Of a DNA stretch of 20,851 nt, positions 7,225-15,700 are shown piece after piece. The stretch's first letter is position 1; every line of letters starts with the position of its first letter. The notes beneath the pieces were generated by a model that was not told the DNA's origin, did not search any database, and saw nothing but the letters and a program-made list of their open reading frames with translations. The translations under genes were made by a program, and so were the position numbers. The DNA is taken from positions 1-20,851 of the forward strand of contig JALXES010000045.1 in NCBI GenBank assembly GCA_027069365.1, in the 5' to 3' direction. This DNA comes from Candidatus Moraniibacteriota bacterium. GTDB taxonomy: Bacteria > Patescibacteriota > Minisyncoccia > Moranbacterales > GCA-2747515.

Positions 7225-8310
7225 TTACGACCGCCGATACTCCTCTACACCTCGCAGCGCTAAACCTACCGCAACAGTGTATGTTCCACGCAGTGCCTCA
7301 GCATAGCGCGCGACAGCATCATCAACTGTGATGCGCGCCCACGGATTGCCCAGTGCCACTGAGGTGCCCAAAGCACGCCCAATGTAACTGTCAATGCCTT
7401 TGAGATTACTGCCTCCACCGGTGATAATGATATTGTCCGCCATTGCAGTGCCATGTGATGTACCCACTCTGCGCATCTCCTCCACAATCATATCCACACT
7501 CTGTCGCGCAACACCCTTCTCCGACAACAAGTCACTTTGTTCATGTTTGTAAGCCTCAGCGCGCTGTACGTCAAGCCCAAGTGCCTCCACAATACTATGC
7601 GTGATGTTTGCACCACCAATGCCGACGTTGCGATTTGCACGAATCACACCCTTCTCCACAAGAATGATATTTGTGGAGTGCGCACCAATGTCCGCAATCA
7701 AAAAGCGCCCCATATCCTCACCCACCAGCGCGCGTACCAGTGAAAATGTCTCTAATTCCAGTGCGTGCAAATTAACTGATGCCTGTGCAATATAGGACTC
7801 ATACTCAGCAACATCCTTGCGTGGCGCCGCAACAAGCAACACATAGATGCTGCCTTCTTTTTGTTGTGGTTGCGATTTTTGTGGCTGCGCCTGTTGCGCG
7901 TGCACATCCTGCGTGTTTTGCGCATTCTGTGCGTCCGTCTGTGTCAAATCTTTGTCTTGTGCAACAACATCCCAACTGACATTCACTTCTTCCAGCGGCA
8001 CCGGAATGTGTTTGCGCGCCTCAAACGACACTGCCTGTGCGAGCTCTGCATGAGACATCTGCGGAAATGCAATCAGTGTCACCAGACCACTTGATCCTGG
8101 CAGCGCCACATATGCCGCGCGCGTGCGTGGCTTCATTTTTTTGAGAATTGCTGCCAGTACCTCACCACGTTGCGCACCATCCGGCACTGGCGCATAGCCA
8201 TAATTTGTCAGTTCCGGCCGTTGATTTTTGAACGTCAATTCAACAACCTTTATGGAAGATGCGCCAAAATCAATGCCTAGGAAAATGTTTTTCTTTCCAA
8301 ATAAGCCCAT
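7225..8310 (-). CDS. pilM: Actin-like type IV pilus assembly ATPase PilM
   Basis: This 361-aa member of the FtsA/PilM actin-like fold has the phosphate-1 motif GIDFGASSIKVVEL (12-25), the phosphate-2 motif IADIGAHSTNI and the adenosine motif IITGGGSNLKG. PilM is cytoplasmic and recruits PilN. An unusual Gln/Asn-rich insert (about 119-151, many QNAQ/QQAQPQ repeats) sits in a surface loop before the central strands and is probably disordered. The start ATG 8310 gives the common MGLFGKK opening. It is the first gene of the pilus transcript, with an extended -10 promoter about 55 nt upstream. No ribosome binding site is apparent. Confidence 0.94.
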   Translation of the reverse strand: MGLFGKKNIFLGIDFGASSIKVVELTFKNQRPELTNYGYAPVPDGAQRGEVLAAILKKMKPRTRAAYVALPGSSGLVTLIAFPQMSHAELAQAVSFEARKHIPVPLEEVNVSWDVVAQDKDLTQTDAQNAQNTQDVHAQQAQPQKSQPQQKEGSIYVLLVAAPRKDVAEYESYIAQASVNLHALELETFSLVRALVGEDMGRFLIADIGAHSTNIILVEKGVIRANRNVGIGGANITHSIVEALGLDVQRAEAYKHEQSDLLSEKGVARQSVDMIVEEMRRVGTSHGTAMADNIIITGGGSNLKGIDSYIGRALGTSVALGNPWARITVDDAVARYAEALRGTYTVAVGLALRGVEEYRRS

Positions 8311-8364
8311 ATTTTCTTTTGTTTTTATATAGCCTTATGTATTGTTCTTCTTTGCGTTGCTTTC

Positions 8365-8373
8365 AGTATACCA
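8365..8373 (-). promoter_or_regulatory. Extended -10 promoter of the pilus operon
   Basis: TGGTATACT on the minus strand, an extended -10 with five of six -10 bases. TTGCAA lies 15 nt upstream as a weak -35. It is placed in the 129-nt gap between ccdA and pilM; the rest of that gap (8374-8439) shows no clear terminator. Confidence 0.6.
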
Positions 8374-8439
8374 CAAAAAATATATTTGCAATACTCTTGA
8401 CGCGTGATGCGATGAAAAGAAATCTGGTATTTACACAAT

Positions 8440-9180
8440 CTACAGTCCACCGTAATCAAGCAAATACTGCTCGACTTGGTCAACACCGCTATAGACACCA
8501 CTTTGCAACAGTGACGCTTCCACTTTTTTGTCCATCCCTGTGATGATTGCCATCCCCACAACAAGAAACAGAACACCTAATCCCTTCTTGAACCATCCTT
8601 GTGGATTGGCAAGAACTGCAAAGCGCGCCACCACGCGACGCCCTAGCAGCGCAATTGCCAATAGCACGATCGCCAGACCGGCCGCATAGGCAAGTAGGGA
8701 CATCAATCCCGCCGCAAGGCTCTGCGGAAGCACAATACCTACAATAACAAAGTATGTTGGTGAGCATGATGAGAACACCGGGCCCAAAACAGCACCCACG
8801 AGTATGTCTCCGAGAACTGAATGACGCTGTGTGCCCTGTGCAAGCATGCGATTAGCAGCGTGTGCACCCTGTGGCAGGATGCTACGCACATGCTGCCATA
8901 CACCAGGAAACACCATAGCTAACCCAAAGATGCTGATGACACCACCAGAGAATATTTTCCAGAATGTATCCGGAATGGCGATTGCCGCTGTTGATACCTT
9001 TAACAGTAGCGTAAAAACAACCACACTAAACGCAAGCGAGGTCACAATGATGTACGGCGCCCACCGTCGCTGGCTCCCGCCCTGGAAACTGCCACCAAGC
9101 ACAATCGGCAACACCGGCAAGATGCACGGCGCAAGCACAGTCAGTGCACCGGCGAGAAAAGCAATACCAAGGAGAATCAT
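8440..9180 (-). CDS. ccdA: CcdA-type membrane thiol-disulfide electron carrier (cytochrome c biogenesis/DsbD family)
   Basis: This 246-aa protein has about six membrane helices, the size of CcdA. It carries the family's two redox cysteines: Cys19 in APCILPVLP on the first helix and Cys139 in GPVFSSCSPTY on the fourth. It would pass electrons from cytoplasmic thioredoxin across the membrane to an outward-facing thioredoxin-like partner, here very likely the protein encoded just upstream. The start is set at ATG 9180, which has AGGA about 7 nt upstream; a TTG at 9201 would add seven residues. No cytochrome c genes are seen, so a role in reducing or isomerising exported disulfide proteins, perhaps the Cys-rich pilins nearby, is more likely (inference). 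Confidence 0.88.
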   Translation of the reverse strand: MILLGIAFLAGALTVLAPCILPVLPIVLGGSFQGGSQRRWAPYIIVTSLAFSVVVFTLLLKVSTAAIAIPDTFWKIFSGGVISIFGLAMVFPGVWQHVRSILPQGAHAANRMLAQGTQRHSVLGDILVGAVLGPVFSSCSPTYFVIVGIVLPQSLAAGLMSLLAYAAGLAIVLLAIALLGRRVVARFAVLANPQGWFKKGLGVLFLVVGMAIITGMDKKVEASLLQSGVYSGVDQVEQYLLDYGGL

Positions 9181-9230
9181 AGGCAGTTCCTGATTTAACA
9201 ATTACACAGGCTCGCTATGCACGGGCGTTG

Positions 9231-9800
9231 TCAGAGTTCAAACACGCGCACAAGTGTTGCGAGGTTGCGCACGCCCACAACGCTCTTTACAACGTTCCCG
9301 TCTTTGTCCACCTCGACGAACGTATTCTGAGAACGCACCCCATAACGCTTCTTGAGATCATCGCGCGCGTCATAGTCAACCTTGAGAATTGTTACACCGG
9401 CGGGAATCTCTGCGGCGTGTTGCGTAATATCTTCTTCAAATGCCTGACAGGATGTGCACCACGGTGCACTGAAAGAAAGGATTGTGCGTGCTGTCTGACC
9501 GACGCGTTCTGGGGCATATGGCGCATACACACCACTGCCGGCAGTGGCGGGTTCTCCCTGTGCTATGCGCGTGTCAGTGTTCTGCGTCGCGCGCTGTTGC
9601 GCCGATGTATTGTTTTGCTGTGGATCATCTGTCGCTGCGCGCTGTGCCACATCAGGCGACGCTGATGTGAAGAAAAAGAGTGCTCCGGCGCCAAGGACAA
9701 GCGTTCCGAGACCAAGCGCTATCATCATAGCGCGCTTCTTTTGTGCGCACACAACGCATGTTGGTCCTGTACATGTATGATGTGTCATGGATTGTGTCAT
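9231..9800 (-). CDS. Membrane-anchored thioredoxin-like protein
   Basis: This 189-aa protein has a cytoplasmic N-terminus with three cysteines (HTCTGPTCVVC, about 9-18), one membrane helix (about 26-46), a polar Gln/Thr-rich linker (about 48-95) and a thioredoxin fold. The fold has the active site WCTSC (Cys115, Cys118) preceded by SFSAP. The usual cis-Pro before Thr, as in the IPT of thioredoxins, is replaced: the sequence is YGVRSQNTF. That may shift redox potential or substrate choice, or may be a subfamily trait. It should face outward and accept electrons from CcdA, the next gene 50 nt on. The start ATG 9800 is chosen because a consensus promoter at 9821-9848 excludes longer versions; ATG 9788 is possible. 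Confidence 0.85.
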   Translation of the reverse strand: MTQSMTHHTCTGPTCVVCAQKKRAMMIALGLGTLVLGAGALFFFTSASPDVAQRAATDDPQQNNTSAQQRATQNTDTRIAQGEPATAGSGVYAPYAPERVGQTARTILSFSAPWCTSCQAFEEDITQHAAEIPAGVTILKVDYDARDDLKKRYGVRSQNTFVEVDKDGNVVKSVVGVRNLATLVRVFEL

Positions 9801-9820
9801 TAAAATGTTACCACGTCTCC

Positions 9821-9848
9821 ATTGTACCGCGCTGTCGGAGTATGTCAA
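9821..9848 (-). promoter_or_regulatory. Consensus promoter of the thioredoxin-ccdA unit
   Basis: TTGACA (9843-9848), a 16-nt spacer, then TACAAT (9821-9826). It predicts a leader of only about 14 nt before ATG 9800. Confidence 0.75.
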
Positions 9849-9862
9849 GTACACTTTACATC

Positions 9863-9891
9863 TCGTCAAGAATGCGACAATGTTTTATACT
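9863..9891 (+). promoter_or_regulatory. Candidate gpmI promoter
   Basis: TCGTCA (9863-9868), a 17-nt spacer, then TATACT (9886-9891), about 36 nt before ATG 9928. It is divergent from the promoter at 9821-9848, with the two -35 boxes 14 bp apart. Confidence 0.6.
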
Positions 9892-9927
9892 GTATGAGTA
9901 TGTATCACTGATAAAACTACACTGACC

Positions 9928-11517
9928 ATGGCACACACACCGCGACCCGTTGTTCTCGTTGTCCTCGATGGATGGGGCTTATCGCGCAATCACCGCAACA
10001 TCCTGATGACAACGGAACTCCCAACGATTGCAAAACTCACAATGTACTATCCCTTTGTTGCACTGCAGGCGTCGGGGATTAGCGTTGGCTTGCCGTGGGG
10101 TGATGCCGGCAACAGTGAGGTCGGCCACATGGCACTCGGATCCGGACGCATTATCTACCAAAACCTTCCCCGCATCTCGCTGGCCATTCAGAACGAATCG
10201 TTCTTTTCCAACGAGGCCCTGACCGGCGCTGTCGCTCACGCAAAGAAACACAACAGCACATTCCATATCATGGGACTCCTCTCATCCGGCGCCGTGCACT
10301 CTCACTACGACCACACGCTCGCCGCACTGGAGCTTGCCAAACGCAATAACCTGGCAGATGTTGCTGTCCACGTCTTTATGGATGGCCGTGACAGCGCACC
10401 CACAGCCGGCGTTGACATGGTTGCACGCCTTCAGGATGACATCGCGCGCATTGGCGTCGGGCACATCGCCAGTATTGCCGGCCGCCATTGGGCAATGGAC
10501 CGCAACAACAATTGGGACCGGATTGAGCGTGCCTACACCACCCTCATTGGCACCGGCACAACAACGGCGCCGCTTGCAGAACTTGAAAGCTACATCCGCA
10601 CATCCTATGCCAATGGCACAACAGATGAGTTCATTGAGCCCACACTTCTCACGCGCGATGATGGCACGCCTGTCGGCACAATTTCTGACAATGATGCTGT
10701 ATTCTTTACGAACTTCCGCGAAGATCGCGCGCGGCAACTTACGCACGCGCTTGCTGATGCCGACTTCACGGAGTTTGACCGCACACCACGCGCGCACCTC
10801 TACATCGCCACGATGACACAGTACGACAAGAAGCTCGATAACGTCCACGTCGCATTTCCTCCACAGGACATTACCCACACACTTGGCGAAACGCTCGCTG
10901 ACTATGGCAAGACGCAGCTACGCATTGCCGAAACCGAGAAGTATGCGCACGTGACGTACTTCTTCAATGGTGGCGCCGAGAAGCCGTTCCCTGGTGAGGA
11001 CCGCGTGCTGATCCCCTCACCGCACGTCATGCGTTTTGATGAAGCGCCGGAAATGAGCGCCGCCAAGATTACCGACCGCATCATAGAGGAACTTGCCAAC
11101 GATACCTATGACTTCATCCTCGTCAACTACGCCAACGCTGACATGGTGGGACACACCGGCAATGAGAGTGCCTGTCGCGAGGCCGTGCGCGCCATTGACA
11201 AAACACTCTCCATTCTCATTCCGGCGGTCCTCAAAAAAGATGGCGCACTCCTGATTACAGCCGATCACGGCAATGTGGAGGAGCTCTATAACGACGCTAC
11301 CGGTACTATGAGCACAGAGCACTCCACCAATCCTGTACCGCTGTGGTACATCACCAAGGACAACCACTTGCGCACACCGCGCGAGAAGCACTTCATCCCC
11401 AAGGTCGCCGGCCTCCTCTCCGATGTGGCGCCGACAATCCTCTCCATCATGCACTTGGATAAACCGCGCGAAATGAGCGGCCAGGACATCCTCCCTCTCT
11501 TCAACGTTCAGAAATAG
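9928..11517 (+). CDS. gpmI: 2,3-bisphosphoglycerate-independent phosphoglycerate mutase
   Basis: This 529-aa glycolytic enzyme interconverts 3- and 2-phosphoglycerate with two Mn2+ ions. It belongs to the alkaline phosphatase superfamily. Visible are the first metal Asp in VVLDGWG (Asp14), the phospho-Ser63 in GNSEVGHMALGSGR, the substrate-binding HVFMDGRDSAP region, NFREDRARQL, and the second metal site residues in NYANADMVGHTGN and ITADHGNVEE. Length fits the family (about 510-550). It is the only clear plus-strand gene here. It has its own promoter and is closed by a strong terminator hairpin. No Shine-Dalgarno sequence precedes ATG 9928. Confidence 0.97.
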   Translation: MAHTPRPVVLVVLDGWGLSRNHRNILMTTELPTIAKLTMYYPFVALQASGISVGLPWGDAGNSEVGHMALGSGRIIYQNLPRISLAIQNESFFSNEALTGAVAHAKKHNSTFHIMGLLSSGAVHSHYDHTLAALELAKRNNLADVAVHVFMDGRDSAPTAGVDMVARLQDDIARIGVGHIASIAGRHWAMDRNNNWDRIERAYTTLIGTGTTTAPLAELESYIRTSYANGTTDEFIEPTLLTRDDGTPVGTISDNDAVFFTNFREDRARQLTHALADADFTEFDRTPRAHLYIATMTQYDKKLDNVHVAFPPQDITHTLGETLADYGKTQLRIAETEKYAHVTYFFNGGAEKPFPGEDRVLIPSPHVMRFDEAPEMSAAKITDRIIEELANDTYDFILVNYANADMVGHTGNESACREAVRAIDKTLSILIPAVLKKDGALLITADHGNVEELYNDATGTMSTEHSTNPVPLWYITKDNHLRTPREKHFIPKVAGLLSDVAPTILSIMHLDKPREMSGQDILPLFNVQK

Positions 11518-11523
11518 ATGTAC

Positions 11524-11561
11524 AGAAAGACACCGCGCAGAGAACTGTACGGTGTCTTTCT
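11524..11561. terminator. Bidirectional terminator between gpmI and recO
   Basis: A perfect 12-bp stem, AGAAAGACACCG (11524-11535) with CGGTGTCTTTCT (11550-11561), around a 14-nt loop. It starts 7 nt after the gpmI stop and 18 nt from the convergent recO stop. The A/T-rich stem ends give short T-rich tracts on both strands. Confidence 0.85.
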
Positions 11562-11578
11562 TGCTGCGGCGCACCACC

Positions 11579-12307
11579 TCATGACACCCATGCAATCCGC
11601 CGCGCCGTCAGAAGTGCCAGCTCATCACACACATCCTCGCCAACCGTTAACTTGGCCAGAGACGGGATGGTGTTGGTACAAAACACATGGAGCGCTGCCA
11701 CCGCATCACGTGACAGTTCAAGGGAGTGCTGTGCCGGTACGCGTGAGGCACGGTAGCACGATGCACAGACAAAACCGCCTTCGCTCAGCACGTATGTATA
11801 CTGTGCATGCTGTGCGAGACGTCCACCGCACCGCACACACGTTGTCGGGGAGACATGCCACCCCAAGCGTGAGAGTATGTGAAAATACGTACCCTGCGTG
11901 ACAACGGCGTATGTTCTCCATGAAACCGTGCGCGCGGAGAGCACCTCCATCGTACGCAGATAGGTCAGCAGTGTATCGTACACATCAGTGTGCGGGTCCT
12001 CGTCACGCAGCAATTTCTCTGTCGCCGCCACTACACCACGTGCCGCCTCCAGCGCCAGCGCCTCCTCGCGCAAGTGCGCAAAACTCTCCTCGCACAGCGC
12101 AAACGTCACCGTCCCGCGCCCGCGATTTTTGGCGATAACGATGTGGCTGCGCATCAGCGGCTCCAGGTGTGGCGCAAGCTTCGCGCCGCTCTTGCGCGCA
12201 CCGGATCCGCGCACGGTCAGCTTTCCCCGCTCGCGTGTGAAGAGCGTGTACAGCCGGTCACGCTCACCGTAATCCCGATGCGCCAGCACAATTGTCTCAC
12301 AATTCAT
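11579..12307 (-). CDS. recO: DNA repair protein RecO
   Basis: This 242-aa protein has the RecO layout: an N-terminal OB fold (about 1-80) starting MNCETIVLAHRDYGERDRLYTLFT, a helical middle part, and a C-terminal zinc finger with CVRC (Cys157, Cys160) and CASC (Cys181, Cys184). RecO works with RecR to load RecA on SSB-coated single-stranded DNA in gap repair. The start is ATG 12307 because GGAGG (12315-12319) is 7 nt upstream; the ATG at 12313 lies 1 nt from that site and longer versions would start upstream of it. It is convergent with gpmI and lies after the long structured stretch that follows ileS. Confidence 0.94.
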   Translation of the reverse strand: MNCETIVLAHRDYGERDRLYTLFTRERGKLTVRGSGARKSGAKLAPHLEPLMRSHIVIAKNRGRGTVTFALCEESFAHLREEALALEAARGVVAATEKLLRDEDPHTDVYDTLLTYLRTMEVLSARTVSWRTYAVVTQGTYFHILSRLGWHVSPTTCVRCGGRLAQHAQYTYVLSEGGFVCASCYRASRVPAQHSLELSRDAVAALHVFCTNTIPSLAKLTVGEDVCDELALLTARRIAWVS

Positions 12308-12742
12308 CTGCATACCTCCACTATAGCAGACCCGCGCATTGCTTACAGGCAACTCCAGCGCCTCTTGGTCTCAGGAATCCCACCGGTAACACCTTTCCTT
12401 CGCAAACTCTTTTGCGCTTTTTATCTTCATAGATTACCGAAATATAGAGCATTTCCTCCGCAGGATACTCGGACAAACTCTCTGTTTCGCAACAGCGTAT
12501 ACTCGCCACCGAGAACGGCATGTTTCCTTCAGCAAGCAGTTTTGACGCCGCTTTCTGCTTCATGGTGCCGGCAGATAAAGCACGCCTCCTCCGCAGGCCG
12601 CTCCGATTAACAGTTTCAACGCGCTTCATCGTCGCTAAACTGCGCACGCAGGAGGTGTGTGGCACATGACCATCTCTACCAGCGTGCGCAGAATTGCCTG
12701 CTAGAGGATGCGTGCTTATCAATGCTTTCATTGTTTCACCAT
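12308..12742 (-). ncRNA. Candidate large structured RNA of unknown family between ileS and recO
   Basis: A 435-bp gap with no recognisable protein but many perfect stems. A long-range 19-bp helix pairs 12710-12717 with 12578-12585 (8 bp), 12704-12708 with 12587-12591 (5 bp) and 12696-12701 with 12593-12598 (6 bp). It encloses a 10-bp stem, 12640-12649 with 12682-12691. Further hairpins are 12720-12733 (CAATG/CATTG), 12534-12539 with 12555-12560, 12482-12495 (CTGTT-GCGA-AACAG on the minus strand, a GNRA tetraloop), 12447-12470 (9 bp with a two-base bulge) and 12401-12416 (CGCAAA/TTTGCG). The GNRA loop favours the minus strand. I see no RNase P, tmRNA, SRP, 6S or T-box signature. It may be part of the ileS-recO transcript or have its own promoter. 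The limits are approximate. Confidence 0.55.
12321..12731 (-). CDS. Doubtful open frame overlapping the structured stretch
   Basis: A 136-codon frame from ATG 12731. The product is basic and Cys/Arg-rich, with no domain or family I recognise. It has no ribosome binding site. It uses ATA, AGA and a tandem AGG AGG, codons that seem uncommon in the neighbouring genes. Its first half coincides with the 19-bp and 10-bp RNA stems. I think it is more likely chance than a gene. The C-terminal half (LYISVIYEDKKRKR onward) looks more protein-like than the rest. Confidence 0.18.
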   Translation of the reverse strand: MKALISTHPLAGNSAHAGRDGHVPHTSCVRSLATMKRVETVNRSGLRRRRALSAGTMKQKAASKLLAEGNMPFSVASIRCCETESLSEYPAEEMLYISVIYEDKKRKRVCEGKVLPVGFLRPRGAGVACKQCAGLL

Positions 12743-15700
12743 CTACACAGCACGCTTCAGTGCAAGTGTTACTTCTTGATCATCAATTGCCACCGTCTGC
12801 GTGTAGTCCGCGTCGGGGAGCGTGCCGCTTGTAACGGCGGTTGCGAGGGTCTCGTGCGCAATCAAGTCACCGTGCGCGGCAAAAATGTCATCAGCGCCCT
12901 CGTGGGCGAGTGTGATGCGGTCGTCCACATTAAATCCGGCCTTTTTGCGCGCTTGCTGGATGTGGCGGATAAGCTCCCGTGCATCACCCTCGCGCTTGAG
13001 CTCCGGCGTAATTGTCGTATCCAGCACAACAGCATCGGCAAGCGTCGCATCCGCAACAACATCTTTCACATTCACCTCCTCCTTGATAATCTCCGCCGCC
13101 GCCGCTGAGAGGTCATCGGCACGCACATGCAGGCGTGAGAGCGGCTGGCGCACCTTGATGCCCGCGCGTGCACGCACCTCCAGCGCGCGTGTAATCACAT
13201 CACGCGTGCGTGCCATCTGCGCAAGCACATCGCGATCAATCAACGCCGCGTCCCGCACCGGATAATCCTCAAGGTGCACACTCTCTTTCGCATCAGGCAC
13301 ACCTTGCATGAGATTGCGATACATTTCCTCCGCCATAAACGGCGTAAACGGCGCCATGAGCTTTGCAAGTTCCACCAGCACATAGTGCAGCGTGGTATAC
13401 GCCGCATTCTTGTCGGCGTCGTCCTCGCTCTTCCAGAAGCGCTTGCGGCTGCGGCGGATATACCAATTGGACAGATCATCCACAAACGGTGCAAACGCGC
13501 GCGCCGCCTTGTGCAGCTCGTACGCGTCCATATGTGCCGTCACCGTGCCGATCAGTTCGTGCAGACGCGCGACAATCCACTTGTCCAGTACACTCAGATT
13601 GTCATCCTGAACTCGTTTCAGGATCTCATCCCTGTTGGCAGGTGTCCACCCGTCCACATTCGCATACATCACGAAAAAACTGTAACTCTGGCGCAACATG
13701 CGGAACAATCCGCGCGCAAGCTCGCCCAATTCCCGCTCGCTGAAATTCAGATTCTCCGCCGCAACCACCGGCGAACTCATCAGGTACAGCCGCAGCGCAT
13801 CGGCGCCGTACTTCTCCATCATTTCCACCGGATCCGGATAGTTCTTGAGTTTCTTGCTCATTTTCTTGCCGTCCTCCGCCAGCACGATGCCGTTAACAAT
13901 GACATTTTTGAAGGCATGCGTCGGAGCGTTGTGCTGTGCACCGCCGACCTCCAGCGCACCGGCAAGCACATGCAAGTAATAGAACCACGCGCGCGTCTGA
14001 TCCACGCCCTCGGCAATGAAGTCCGCCGGGTAGCCGTTGATGAACGCACCGTCCTTGTGCGCACCCTCAAACGGATAGTGCTCCTGCGCGTACGGCATGG
14101 ACCCGCTGTCAAACCAGGTGTCCAGCACATCCGGCACGCGGCGCATCGTGCCCGCGCAATCCTGCTGCGCACACGGGAATGTCACTTCATCCACAATGTG
14201 TTTGTGCAGGTCGTCTATTTTCTGTCCGCTCGCGTCCTCCAGCTCCGCCGCAGAGCCAAACACGCGTTTGGCACTACATGCGTCACACACCCAAATCGGC
14301 ATCACACTCGCCCAGAACCGCTGCCGTGAGATACTCCAATCCCGCGCACCCTCCAGCCACTTACCGAAACGCCCGTCTTTGATGTGCGATGGCGACCAAT
14401 TGATATTCTTCGCCGTCTCCAGCAGCGTGTCTTTGATCTTTGTGACCGCCACGAACCAACTGCTTGTTGCATAGTTAATTAGCGGCGTGTCACAGCGCCA
14501 GCAATGCGGATAGCTGTGCGCGTACTTTTCTTTGTGAAAGAGCAAGCCTCTGTGCGCAAGGTCCTTGATGACTTCCACATCCGTTGCTTGCACATCGTCT
14601 TTCGGCTTGACATGCAGGCCGCCAAGCGGCGCACCAACCGTGTCCTTGATGATGCCGTCCATCCCGACATGCTGAACAAACGGCAAGTTTTTTTCCTTAC
14701 CCAGCCGCATGTCATCCTCACCAAACGCCGGCGCGATGTGCACAACACCCGTCCCTTCGTCCGTTGTCACAAAGTCCGCCGTGACAACCTTCCAGCCATT
14801 CTCTCTGTTCTCCAGCGCTTCATCCTTCGCGTACGCATCGTACAGCGGCTGGTACGACAGCCCTTCCAGATCCGCACCTTTGACGGTTGCAATAATTTTA
14901 TAATCATCATCGGTAAATACCTTTTCTAAAAGATCCTTCGCCACAATAAAGCGCGCAGGCAAACCGGCTTCTTCATCTTTCTTTTCAATGACACCGTACT
15001 CTATATCCGCCCCCACCGCCAGCGCGACATTGCCCGGGAGCGTCCACGGGGTTGTGGTCCACGCAAGGATAAATGTATTCTCACCCACTTCCTCGCCGGC
15101 AAGTGTCTGCCCCGGCACAAGGCGAAACCTCGCTGTCACAGACAGGTCTTTAATTTCCTTGTACCCTTCACTCACTTCACTCTGTGAGAGCGTCGTCTCG
15201 CAGCGCGGGCAAATGTGCATGCTGCGGTAGTCCTCGTAAATCAGCCCCTTGTCGTACAGTCGCTTAAACACCCACCACACGCTCTCCATGTAGTCGCGAT
15301 CCATCGTGCGATACGGGTTCTCCATATCCACCCAGCGCCCGAGGCGCGGAATGATCCGCGCCCACTCATCGGCGTACGAGAGCACTTTGGAGCGACACAG
15401 TTCGTTGAACTTCGCAACACCGATCTTCTCAATATCCTTCTTTGCCTGCGAACCCATCTCCTTCTCCACGATGTTCTCAATCGGCAAGCCGTGACAGTCC
15501 CAGCCCCAGACGCGCTCCACACGCTTGCCGCGCATCGTCCAGTACCGCGGGACAACATCCTTCATCGTCTGCCCGACCATATGCCCATAGTGCGGCAAGC
15601 CCGTTGCAAACGGCGGACCGTCGTAAAATGTGTACGCATCCTCCGGTGACCGTGCGTCCACGGACTTCTGGAAGATGTCGTTCTCTTCCCAGAATTTCTG

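Noticed and set aside
12320..12328. Extended -10-like TGCTATAGT just before recO
   Set aside because: It directly abuts the recO ribosome binding site at 12315-12319, so a start 6-7 nt downstream would lose that site. A usable promoter here would require a leaderless transcript.
12308..12742. RNase P RNA, tmRNA or SRP RNA in the ileS-recO gap
   Set aside because: I could not find the GAGGAAAGTCC/ACAGAA elements of RNase P, the tRNA-like ends and tag of tmRNA, or the SRP GGAAG loop pattern.
13274..14329. Long plus-strand open frame opposite ileS
   Set aside because: Antisense shadow of a gene with clear IleRS motifs; composition is His/Arg-rich as expected of an antisense frame and there is no ribosome binding site.
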